Shown piece after piece: positions 56,827 to 64,000 of a DNA stretch of 64,000 nt (its first letter is position 1; every line of letters starts with the position of its first letter). The position numbers and the translations under genes were made by a program. The DNA is taken from the NCBI RefSeq assembly GCF_003634275.1, contig NZ_RBWY01000003.1, forward strand, positions 62,001-126,000, written 5' to 3'. This DNA is from Orbus hercynius. Lineage in GTDB: Bacteria > Pseudomonadota > Gammaproteobacteria > Enterobacterales > Orbaceae. The notes beneath the pieces are model-generated. The model was not told the DNA's origin, ran no database searches, and worked only from the letters and a program-made list of their open reading frames with translations.

Positions 56827-57574
56827 TAAAGCACAGCCGCTTATTAGTCACCTTATTGAACTGCGAACACGCATACTTCGGTGTGTGATTTGTGTGATTG
56901 TGGTATTCGTTGCATTACTCTATTTTTCAAATGATATTTACTCGATTGTTGCCCATCCGTTAGTAAGGCAACTACCAGAAGGGAGTGTCATGATTGCAAC
57001 GGATATCGCAGCACCCTTTTTTACACCAATTAAATTAACAGCTATCGTATCGCTTTTTGCTGCTATTCCGTATATTCTTTTTCAAGTTTGGGGATTTATT
57101 GCGCCGGCACTGTATCAAAAAGAACGCCGTTTAATTTTACCGCTCGTCATTTCAAGTACAACTTTATTTTATTTAGGATTGGCTTTTGCGTATTTTATTG
57201 TCTTTCCATTAGCCTTTTACTTTTTCATTAATACCGCACCGGCTGATGTGGCTATCAATACTGACATTACTAAATATCTTGATTTTGTCATGACATTATT
57301 TGTGGTATTTGGTTTTGCTTTTGAAGTGCCTGTTGCGATCATCTTATTATGTTGGACTGGCGTAACGTCACCGGAAGGGCTGAAAAAGAAACGCCCATAT
57401 ATTATTGTTGGGGTATTTACCGTTGCGATGTTTTTAACGCCGCCGGATGTATTTTCGCAAACTTTATTGGCGATTCCAATGTGTTTATTATTTGAAATTG
57501 GGTTATTTTTTGCTAAGTTTTATAAACCACGTTCAAGACAGGACGAGGATGAACAAGAGCAAGAACTTAATTAA
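56816..57574 (+). CDS. tatC: Twin-arginine translocase subunit TatC
   Basis: A six-helix inner-membrane protein that recognises twin-arginine signal peptides. 252 residues: [16 protein letters not shown] at the N-terminus with the conserved HLxELRx[39 protein letters not shown], the Glu in [11 protein letters not shown] and FGFAFEVPV region, and a charged tail. Molybdoenzymes made with moaCDE typically need Tat export. Confidence 0.97.
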   Translation: MSDDKAQPLISHLIELRTRILRCVICVIVVFVALLYFSNDIYSIVAHPLVRQLPEGSVMIATDIAAPFFTPIKLTAIVSLFAAIPYILFQVWGFIAPALYQKERRLILPLVISSTTLFYLGLAFAYFIVFPLAFYFFINTAPADVAINTDITKYLDFVMTLFVVFGFAFEVPVAIILLCWTGVTSPEGLKKKRPYIIVGVFTVAMFLTPPDVFSQTLLAIPMCLLFEIGLFFAKFYKPRSRQDEDEQEQELN

Positions 57575-57613
57575 GCAAGATAAGCTAATTTCGTATCATG
57601 ATTAGGATGCAAA

Positions 57614-59041
57614 ATGAAAAATTGTTTACCCGATTTTAGTACTGCCAATATACTTGTCGTTGGCGATATTATGCTTGATCGCTACTGGCACGGGGCAACG
57701 AACCGTATTTCACCTGAAGCACCGGTGCCTGTGGTGAAGATCAATTCGTTAGAAGAGCGCCCTGGTGGTGCTGCCAATGTTGCTATGAATATCACCTCAT
57801 TAGGCGGACAAGCTCGTCTAATTGGCCTAACGGGCATTGATGAAGCCGCAAAAATTCTTGATGAGCAGCTCGCAAAGCACCGTGTTACCTGTGATTTTGT
57901 CACATTATCATCACACCCAACTATTACTAAATTGCGCGTGTTATCACGTAATCAACAATTGATTCGTCTTGATTTTGAAGAGGGTTTTGATAACGTTGAG
58001 CCGAGTGCTTTACTGGCTCGAATTAAGCAAGCACTGCCACAATCAAAGGTAATGGTTTTATCTGATTATGCTAAAGGCGTATTGTCTTCAGTGCAGTCGA
58101 TGATTAAGCTTGCTAATGCAGCAAACATTCCGGTGTTAATTGATCCTAAAGGCAGCGATTTTGAACGTTATCGTGGTGCAACAATTTTAACGCCAAATAT
58201 GTCAGAATTTGAAGCGGTGGTTGGTACTTGCGCAGATGAAGATGAGATTGTTGCAAAAGGTTATCAACTGATTAAAGATTATGATCTCAAAGCATTATTA
58301 GTCACGCGTAGCGAAAAAGGCATGACACTGCTGCAGATCGGTAAACCCATTTATCATTTACCAACTCAAGCTAAAGAAGTGTTTGACGTAACGGGGGCGG
58401 GTGATACTGTTATTGCCTCTTTAGCGGCAGCATTATCTGCGGGCTGTACGCTCGAAGAGAGCTGCTTTTTAGCTAATGCAGCGGCGGGTGTGGTGGTGGG
58501 TAAACTTGGGACCTCAACTGTGTCACAAGTTGAACTTGAAGATGCGATTAGAGCGCGAGCTGACAATGGCTTTGGCGTCATGACTGAGAATGAACTACAA
58601 GATGCGATTAGTAAAGCCCGTCAACGCGGTGAAAAAATTGTGATGACCAATGGCTGCTTTGATATTTTGCATGCTGGGCACGTGTCTTACTTGGCTAACG
58701 CGCGTAAATTGGGCGATCGCTTAATTGTTGCAGTAAATAGCGATAGCTCTGTTAAACAATTGAAAGGTGAAACACGTCCTATTAATCCGTTAATGCAGCG
58801 AATGATAGTGCTTGGGGCTCTTGATTCTGTTGATTGGGTCGTGCCATTTGAAGAACAAACACCACAGCGTTTAATTGCGAAAATGTTACCTGATATATTA
58901 GTAAAAGGTGGCGATTACAAACCTGAAGAGATTGCGGGTGGTAAAGAAGTCATTGCTGCGGGTGGTGACGTTAAAGTGCTTAACTTTGAAGATGGCTGCT
59001 CAACAACAAATATTATTAATGCAATAAAAAATCAGCGTTAA
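57614..59041 (+). CDS. hldE: Bifunctional heptose 7-phosphate kinase/heptose 1-phosphate adenylyltransferase HldE
   Basis: It makes ADP-D-glycero-beta-D-manno-heptose for the LPS inner core. The N-terminal half (about 1-320) is a PfkB-type kinase: [36 protein letters not shown] and [15 protein letters not shown]. The C-terminal half (about 340-475) is a cytidylyltransferase-fold domain: [25 protein letters not shown] with HxGH. The length (475) equals E. coli HldE. A terminator follows. Confidence 0.97.
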   Translation: MKNCLPDFSTANILVVGDIMLDRYWHGATNRISPEAPVPVVKINSLEERPGGAANVAMNITSLGGQARLIGLTGIDEAAKILDEQLAKHRVTCDFVTLSSHPTITKLRVLSRNQQLIRLDFEEGFDNVEPSALLARIKQALPQSKVMVLSDYAKGVLSSVQSMIKLANAANIPVLIDPKGSDFERYRGATILTPNMSEFEAVVGTCADEDEIVAKGYQLIKDYDLKALLVTRSEKGMTLLQIGKPIYHLPTQAKEVFDVTGAGDTVIASLAAALSAGCTLEESCFLANAAAGVVVGKLGTSTVSQVELEDAIRARADNGFGVMTENELQDAISKARQRGEKIVMTNGCFDILHAGHVSYLANARKLGDRLIVAVNSDSSVKQLKGETRPINPLMQRMIVLGALDSVDWVVPFEEQTPQRLIAKMLPDILVKGGDYKPEEIAGGKEVIAAGGDVKVLNFEDGCSTTNIINAIKNQR

Positions 59042-59061
59042 TTCTAGTTTAGCTAATCATT

Positions 59062-59103
59062 AAATCGCCTTTTTTGCCCTATTGTGCAAGAGGCGATTTT
59101 TTT
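59062..59103 (+). terminator. Terminator after hldE
   Basis: A 9-bp stem AAATCGCCT with AGGCGATTT, a 20-base loop and a U tract of seven T residues. Confidence 0.85.
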
Positions 59104-59134
59104 ATATTAAAATTGATATATAGATAAAAATACC

Positions 59135-60385
59135 ATGAGTGAACTGAAAAAAGAGCTAAATTTTTGGCAAGGGATTGGGCTATTATCGACCTCTTTATTA
59201 GGCACTGGGATTTTTGCGGTGCCAGCGATAGTTGCGCAAATCGCTGGTCAAGATGGTTTATGGGCATGGCCACTATTATTAGTGTTAGTTTTTCCTATTG
59301 CCATTATCTTCGCTGAATTAGGTAAACATTATCCGAGTGCTGGTGGCGTGGCTTATTTTATTGCCAAAGCCTTTAATCCGGTGTTAGGACGTGTAACGGC
59401 TTGGTCATTCTTATCGGTCATTCCTTTTGGCTTGCCCGCGGGACTTTACATTGCCTCTGGATTTTGGGCATCAGTTTTTCATGTTACAGCAGAAGTTGAA
59501 CTGATGATACAGGTGGTCACATTGTTACTGATCTGGGCGATTGGTTTGTTTGGTGCGGCAGCGAGTGGTTGGGTACAATCTATTATAGCGATTTTGATTA
59601 TTAGCTTAGTGATGGCAATGTGTTTTTTTTCGTCGCCCTCGGTATTAACAGTAACATGGCCTAATATCTGCGATGTGCAATTTATGCCGGTCATCAATGC
59701 CTTAGCTGTGATGTTTTGGTGCTTTGTTGGACTTGAAGCTTTTGTGCATTTATCGACTGAATTTAAACATCCACAAAAAGATTTTCCCCGAGCATTATTA
59801 ATGGGCCTCATACTAGCAGGCTTTATTTATTGGGTATGTACCGCAGCCGTTATCTTTTTTGTCCCCAATTTAAGCAGCGCAACAGCGGCACTGCCAACAA
59901 TTATTGAACAGTTATTTGGTGCAAAAGCATTATGGCTATTTTGCCTTATCGGTTATTTAGCCTGTTTTGCGTCGATTAATATTTACTGCCAAAGTTTTGC
60001 GCGCTTGGTGTGGGTTCAGGCGAATGAAAATCATCCTCAAGGTAGGTTAGCACGGTTATCCAAGCGGCAAACACCAGTCAATGCTTTAACGTTAGTTATT
60101 TTATTAAGTATGTTCTTTTTATTGTTGATTCACTTATTTACCTTTTCACTACACAGTTTACTGGAATATGCCAATGGTGTATTTGTGTTTATTTATTTTT
60201 TAGCCATGCTGTCGGCAATTAAGTTGCTCAGCGGTAAATTGAGAATATTGGCTAGCGTATGTACGATGATTTGTCTGGGATTATTGTGTGTGATTGGTTA
60301 TAAGAGTTTATACGCGCTTGGTATTTTTATAATATTATGGTTTATCGCCAAGAAAGTCACCGTGATAAAAACTAGTAATCCATAG
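59135..60385 (+). CDS. yjeH: APC-family exporter YjeH (methionine/branched-chain amino acids)
   Basis: A 416-residue transporter with about 12 helices: QGIGLLSTSLLGTGIFAVPAI, AELGKHYPSAGGVAYF, AWSFLSVIPFGLPAGLYIASGF, FWCFVGLEAFVHLSTEFKHPQKDFPRAL and YLACFASINIYCQSFARLVW. These match E. coli YjeH, an exporter of L-methionine and branched-chain amino acids. It could relieve excess amino acids made through ilvBN and lysC-fed pathways. Confidence 0.93.
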   Translation: MSELKKELNFWQGIGLLSTSLLGTGIFAVPAIVAQIAGQDGLWAWPLLLVLVFPIAIIFAELGKHYPSAGGVAYFIAKAFNPVLGRVTAWSFLSVIPFGLPAGLYIASGFWASVFHVTAEVELMIQVVTLLLIWAIGLFGAAASGWVQSIIAILIISLVMAMCFFSSPSVLTVTWPNICDVQFMPVINALAVMFWCFVGLEAFVHLSTEFKHPQKDFPRALLMGLILAGFIYWVCTAAVIFFVPNLSSATAALPTIIEQLFGAKALWLFCLIGYLACFASINIYCQSFARLVWVQANENHPQGRLARLSKRQTPVNALTLVILLSMFFLLLIHLFTFSLHSLLEYANGVFVFIYFLAMLSAIKLLSGKLRILASVCTMICLGLLCVIGYKSLYALGIFIILWFIAKKVTVIKTSNP

Positions 60386-60404
60386 CTTTTTGGTTGATAT
60401 AAAC

Positions 60405-60426
60405 TAAAAAAGCCTCACTAGAGGCT
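60405..60426 (-). terminator. Terminator after cysS (shared with yjeH)
   Basis: AGCCTC and GAGGCT form a 6-bp stem with a 4-base loop; the minus strand then has six T residues. It lies just after the cysS stop and just after yjeH on the other strand, so it mainly serves cysS. Confidence 0.75.
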
Positions 60427-60433
60427 CATCATT

Positions 60434-61828
60434 TTAAACGTTTTTTTTACGCCAGGTGGTGCCATTCGGCCCATCTTCTAATACGATATTCATCGCATTT
60501 AATTGATCTCTCGCATTATCGGCTAGTGACCAATTTTTACTTGCTCTTGCTTCGTTACGTTGTTTAATTAATGCTTCGACTTGTGCACTATCAACATTAT
60601 CATTACTATCGTTTTGTAAGAATTGTGTCGGTTGCTGTTCTAATAGCCCTAGTACTTTGGCTAGATAACGTAGCTCTGCGGCTAATTCATTCGCTTGCGG
60701 CATATTATTTTCAGCTTTGGCTTTATTAATTTCACGTGCAAGTTCAAATAATACTGAATAGGCTTCTGGTGTGTTAAAGTCATCATTCATTGCTGCACAA
60801 AACTGGCGATAATAATCGCTATCAGGTGTGGTATGTGGGGTTGTGAGGTCTGTATCACGCAGCGCCGTATATAAGCGTTCTAATGCAATTCGAGCTTGTT
60901 TTAAGTTATCTTCACTATAATTTAATTGGCTACGATAATGTCCTGATAATAAAAAATAGCGTACTGTTTCCGCATCATAATATTTTAACACATCGCGGAT
61001 GGTAAAAAAGTTACCTAAGGATTTAGACATTTTCTCTTGATCAACCATCACCATACCAGAATGCATCCAATAGTTAACATATTGACCACTATGGGCACAG
61101 CTTGATTGTGCAATTTCATTTTCATGATGGGGGAACATTAAATCTGAGCCTCCGCCATGAATATCAAAATGCTTACCTAAGTGGTGGCAGTTCATCGCAG
61201 AGCATTCTATATGCCAACCTGGTCGGCCTTTGCCCCAAGGCGAATCCCAACTTGGTTCATTCGGTTTAGACATTTTCCAGAGTACAAAATCCATCGGATT
61301 ACGTTTCACATCGACCACATCGACACGAGCACCAGCTTGCAGCTGCTCAAGATTTTGTCTTGATAGTATGCCATAGCTATCATCGCTATCAACGGCAAAC
61401 ATCACATCGCCATTTTGAGCGACATAAGCATGCTCTTTTGCCAATAAAGTTTCAACTAGCTCAATAATTTGTGGAATATGACGCGTTGCTCTTGGTTCAC
61501 TATCAGGCCGGGCGATATTAAGTGCATCAAAATCGGCATACATCTCTTTTAACATGCGAGCGGTTAACTCATCACAAGTTTCGCCATTTTCGATTGAACG
61601 CTTAATGATCTTATCGTCCACATCAGTAATATTACGAACATAGGTCAGGTCATAGCCCAAAAAACGTAAATAACGAGTAATAACATCAAAGGCAACAAAC
61701 GTTCTACCATGGCCAATATGACATAAATCATAAATGGTAATGCCACAGACATACATGCCGATTTTGTTACCATCAATAGGCTCAAAAAGTTCTTTTTCTC
61801 GGGTTAAAGTATTGAAGATTTTTAGCAT
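60434..61828 (-). CDS. cysS: Cysteinyl-tRNA synthetase
   Basis: A class I aminoacyl-tRNA synthetase, 464 residues (E. coli 461). HIGH-type CHIGHGRTF, zinc ligands around [10 protein letters not shown] and [15 protein letters not shown] with HHENE, and the KMSKS loop in [12 protein letters not shown]. The C-terminal anticodon domain is complete ([12 protein letters not shown]...[10 protein letters not shown]). Confidence 0.97.
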   Translation of the reverse strand: MLKIFNTLTREKELFEPIDGNKIGMYVCGITIYDLCHIGHGRTFVAFDVITRYLRFLGYDLTYVRNITDVDDKIIKRSIENGETCDELTARMLKEMYADFDALNIARPDSEPRATRHIPQIIELVETLLAKEHAYVAQNGDVMFAVDSDDSYGILSRQNLEQLQAGARVDVVDVKRNPMDFVLWKMSKPNEPSWDSPWGKGRPGWHIECSAMNCHHLGKHFDIHGGGSDLMFPHHENEIAQSSCAHSGQYVNYWMHSGMVMVDQEKMSKSLGNFFTIRDVLKYYDAETVRYFLLSGHYRSQLNYSEDNLKQARIALERLYTALRDTDLTTPHTTPDSDYYRQFCAAMNDDFNTPEAYSVLFELAREINKAKAENNMPQANELAAELRYLAKVLGLLEQQPTQFLQNDSNDNVDSAQVEALIKQRNEARASKNWSLADNARDQLNAMNIVLEDGPNGTTWRKKNV

Positions 61829-61919
61829 TATTATCTACTTGTTATATTTTGTTTTAAATTGCTTGTTAATATAACAAAAAATTTGTATCAGGTGAAATGA
61901 CTTCAAGCATGTTAAAGGG

Positions 61920-61947
61920 AAAAATTACCTGGCAAATTGCCAGGTAA
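61920..61947 (-). terminator. Terminator after the GlsB-type gene
   Basis: TTACCTGGCAA and TTGCCAGGTAA form a near-perfect stem, with five T residues next on the minus strand. It starts a few bases after the stop codon. Confidence 0.82.
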
Positions 61948-61951
61948 AGTA

Positions 61952-62194
61952 TTATCGCTGAATTAAGCGATAAATAAAGATAACTAAAATAGCACCGAGT
62001 ACGGCAATAATCACGCTCACTAGGTTAAATCCGGTTACGCTTCCAAAACCCAACATGGTACTGAGATATCCCCCAACCACAGCACCGACAACGCCGAGCA
62101 CCATTGTTTTAATGATTCCACCAGTCACCGGCATTAATACTCTCGCTATCCAGCCAGCAATTAACCCTAGTACAATCCAACTCAAAATTCCCAT
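61952..62194 (-). CDS. GlsB/YeaQ/YmgE-family stress membrane protein
   Basis: An 80-residue hydrophobic protein with three Gly-rich helices (SWIVLGLIAGWIARVLMP, TMVLGVVGAVVGGYLSTM, VSVIIAVLGAILVIFIYRL). This is the transglycosylase-associated/GlsB family, induced by general stress in enterics and enterococci. Its molecular role is unknown. GAAGGAAA precedes the ATG. Confidence 0.9.
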   Translation of the reverse strand: MGILSWIVLGLIAGWIARVLMPVTGGIIKTMVLGVVGAVVGGYLSTMLGFGSVTGFNLVSVIIAVLGAILVIFIYRLIQR

Positions 62195-62325
62195 TTTTAT
62201 TTCCTTCTTTAATCAATATTAGTAATTTATTTTTGCTGATATAAATATCTAGCGGATGTATATATTGGGATTAGATTAGTATTTTTCAACCAATAGGAGA
62301 CCCATTGATTGAAATTAAATTAAAT

Positions 62326-63696
62326 TTATTCAAAGATTGCTTTATGCAGAATTTTAACAATGCTATCGGCATCGCTGCTTTTAACCAGAAAACAGATATT
62401 ATGAGTACTTGCCCCAAAGCAGGATAAACGCACACTGAAATCTTCTAATTGACCAAAAATTTGTTTGGTCATTCCTTTAACTGAGGTTAAATGATTACCG
62501 ATAATTGCAATTAAAGCCAAATCTTCTTGTACTTCAACACAACACACGGTTGATAACTCATCAAGCAGTGCTTTGGTCAGTAGGCTACTGCCATCGGTAT
62601 TGGTTCCTGCTGTGTCAATGGTTAATGCAACGCTCACTTCGGAAGTCGTCACCAGATCGACCGAAATATTGTGTTTAGCCAAAATGGTAAAGACATTGGC
62701 TAAGAAGCCTTGTGCGTGTAGCATATTGAGGCTATTTAACGTGAGTAAAGTCTGTTTGCGACGTAACGATACTGATCTAAATAAAGGCAGTTCGGATGTA
62801 ATACTATGAGCATTATAAACAATCGTTCCACCGGCTTGTGGGTTTTTACTTGAGCCAACAAATACCGGAATATTGCTGCGCACGGCAGGAACAAGTGTTG
62901 CTGGATGAAGTACTTTGGCACCAAAAGTAGCCATTTCAGCTGCTTCAGCAAAGGTAATATCATCAATACGTTTGGCATTGGGCACAATGCGCGGATCGGT
63001 GGTGTAAATACCGGCAACATCAGTCCAAATATCAATTTGTGAGGCATGTAGCGCTTCACCAAGTAGTGCTGCGGTGTAATCACTACCACCACGGCCTAAG
63101 GTTGTGGTTTTACCCGAATTTTCGCTACCAATAAATCCTTGTGTTACTACAATATGTTTTTCTGCTAACGATTTTAAATGCGCACAACAAAGTTGTTTGA
63201 TTTCGTCAATTTGTGGTATTGCCTTGCCAAATTTATTATCGGTACGTATCACTCTACGGACATCAAACCAGATGGCATCTTGTTGTTGTTCTTTTAAAAT
63301 TTCGACAAATAGACGTGATGACATTAGTTCACCATGGCTCACCAGTTCATCGGTTAATGCTGCTGATGTAGCTAGGCTAGCTGCTTCTGATAACGAGGCA
63401 ATATTATTGAGTACTTGATCGATTTCATCGCGTAGTGCAGGATTGGCGGGTAGCGCACTTAGAATGTTATATTGAATCTCGTGCAGTTTAGCAAGGTGCT
63501 GTTGACGGATTTCAGTATCACGACCTTCAGCTAGGGCTACTAATAAATTGGTTACGCCAGCTGATGCCGAAAGTACCACCACTTTAACATCAGGATTGGT
63601 GAGCACGATATTGGCGCTATTTTTCATCGCCTCATAATCCGCAACACTAGTGCCGCCAAATTTTGCGATAACACATGATTGATTAGAACTGTTCAT
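62326..63696 (-). CDS. lysC: Lysine-sensitive aspartokinase III
   Basis: It phosphorylates aspartate at the head of the lysine/threonine/methionine/DAP pathway. 456 residues: VIAKFGGTSVADYEAM at the start, the aspartate/ATP site TLGRGGSDYTAALLGEAL and WTDVAGIYTTDPRIVPNAKRI, then two C-terminal ACT domains (LLTLNSLNMLHAQGFLANVF and LALIAIIGNHLTSVKGMT) for lysine feedback. The single-function length indicates LysC rather than ThrA or MetL. I found no lysine riboswitch in the 290-bp leader. Confidence 0.94.
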   Translation of the reverse strand: MNSSNQSCVIAKFGGTSVADYEAMKNSANIVLTNPDVKVVVLSASAGVTNLLVALAEGRDTEIRQQHLAKLHEIQYNILSALPANPALRDEIDQVLNNIASLSEAASLATSAALTDELVSHGELMSSRLFVEILKEQQQDAIWFDVRRVIRTDNKFGKAIPQIDEIKQLCCAHLKSLAEKHIVVTQGFIGSENSGKTTTLGRGGSDYTAALLGEALHASQIDIWTDVAGIYTTDPRIVPNAKRIDDITFAEAAEMATFGAKVLHPATLVPAVRSNIPVFVGSSKNPQAGGTIVYNAHSITSELPLFRSVSLRRKQTLLTLNSLNMLHAQGFLANVFTILAKHNISVDLVTTSEVSVALTIDTAGTNTDGSSLLTKALLDELSTVCCVEVQEDLALIAIIGNHLTSVKGMTKQIFGQLEDFSVRLSCFGASTHNICFLVKSSDADSIVKILHKAIFE

Positions 63697-63863
63697 CTTT
63701 TCCTCATTATTATAATCAGCAAATGCCGTGATAAAATTGATAATTTTTACATTGTATCGGATTTATTTGATTAAAATAATCGCAATTAAAAAATATTATG
63801 TTGTCACGATTATTAAAAAAGAACATGATATCTAACCTCGCTCTTGATTCGTCCCATTAACCA

Positions 63864-63891
63864 TTGCACTTTCTTCAAAAAAGAGTATAAT
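63864..63891 (+). promoter_or_regulatory. Promoter for the gene at the right edge (probably rpsP)
   Basis: TTGCAC (63864-63869), a 16-base spacer and TATAAT (63886-63891), about 97 bases before the start codon. The -10 box is perfect and a TCTCGGGC discriminator follows, compatible with growth-rate control. Confidence 0.7.
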
Positions 63892-63987
63892 TCTCGGGCT
63901 TTTATTTCTGTTTTGTCTACGCTTTTTTGGTGAAGCCAATGGCAGTTATAAATCAAGCAAAACACAATTTAATTTTAAGAGGAAGTT

Positions 63988-64000
63988 ATGGTAACTATTC
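63988..64000 (+). CDS. rpsP: Start of a gene, probably ribosomal protein S16 (cut by the window)
   Basis: Only MVTI and one more base are visible. AAGAGGAAG gives a strong ribosome site. Bacterial S16 proteins begin MVTIRL, and the strong upstream promoter with a discriminator fits the rpsP-rimM-trmD-rplS operon. Four residues cannot prove this. Confidence 0.5.

Noticed and set aside
63697-63987. Possible lysine riboswitch upstream of lysC
   Set aside because: I could not find the conserved AGAGGTGC, AAGAGT and GGGGAT core elements on the minus strand.
1-64000. CRISPR arrays, insertion sequences, prophage or toxin-antitoxin systems
   Set aside because: I saw no regularly spaced repeats, transposase or phage genes, and no paired toxin-antitoxin genes. 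The entericidin gene is single and lipoprotein-like.

Overview
The window is 64 kb of chromosome from an AT-rich gammaproteobacterium. Many enterobacterial gene neighbourhoods survive in short blocks: Met-Leu-Gln-Gln tRNAs, ygiM-cca, moaCDE-ybhL, seqA-pgm, ftsK-lolA-rarA, ivbL-ilvB-ilvN, suhB divergent from trmJ, ribH-nusB, ubiE-ubiB-tatABC. These are joined in a non-enteric order, with pdxS-pdxT and a NadR without its repressor domain, as in Pasteurellaceae-like genomes. SeqA, ModE, SlyB and MiaE support the Enterobacterales/Pasteurellales/Orbales branch. A host-associated Orbaceae bacterium (Gilliamella or relatives) is my best inference; it was not tested by any search.

Region by region. 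1-1.9 kb: glutamate decarboxylase GadB beside the start of an AspT-family exchanger, probably an acid-resistance pair. 2.5-3.1 kb: a tRNA operon of four intact tRNAs and one decayed Leu-like tRNA carrying a CAC anticodon. 3.1-12.7 kb: cca/ygiM, moaCDE, ybhL, slyB-gloA, a small lipoprotein, seqA, pgm, a secreted YD-type protein and modE. 12.8-20.2 kb: a large unrecognised exported protein, vitamin B6 synthesis (pdxS-pdxT with divergent pdxR), a NiaP-like transporter and an aminotransferase. 20.4-30.9 kb: alr-mltG, a GNAT enzyme, ftsK-lolA-rarA, and a heavy-metal ATPase with a MerR-type promoter and a small HMA chaperone. 31.3-38.0 kb: a seven-gene chaperone-usher fimbrial operon, the clearest accessory block. 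38.0-40.2 kb: ilvB-ilvN with an ivbL leader peptide and attenuator. 40.3-49.5 kb: yedJ, yhfA, an APC permease, ridA, dsbA plus a hydrolase, tyrB, an entericidin, galU-miaE and suhB. 49.6-64 kb: trmJ, ribH-nusB-yfiF, nadR, ubiE-ubiB-tatABC, hldE, yjeH, cysS, a GlsB-type protein, lysC and the first codons of a gene that looks like rpsP.

The genes are mostly housekeeping: cofactor synthesis (molybdopterin, B6, NAD, riboflavin, ubiquinone), amino acids (Val/Ile/Leu, Tyr/Phe, Lys), envelope (heptose, UDP-glucose, D-Ala, lipoprotein sorting, Tat) and cell division. Adaptive pieces are GadB/AspT, the fimbriae with a DsbA, and metal export. Most notable are changes in otherwise conserved genes: NadR has a wrecked kinase P-loop, the isochorismatase-like enzyme has Thr at its Cys position, YfiF lacks a normal SPOUT motif 2, ubiJ is absent from between ubiE and ubiB, and a tRNA-Leu has decayed. 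I found no CRISPR array, prophage, insertion sequence or clear previously undescribed multi-gene system.
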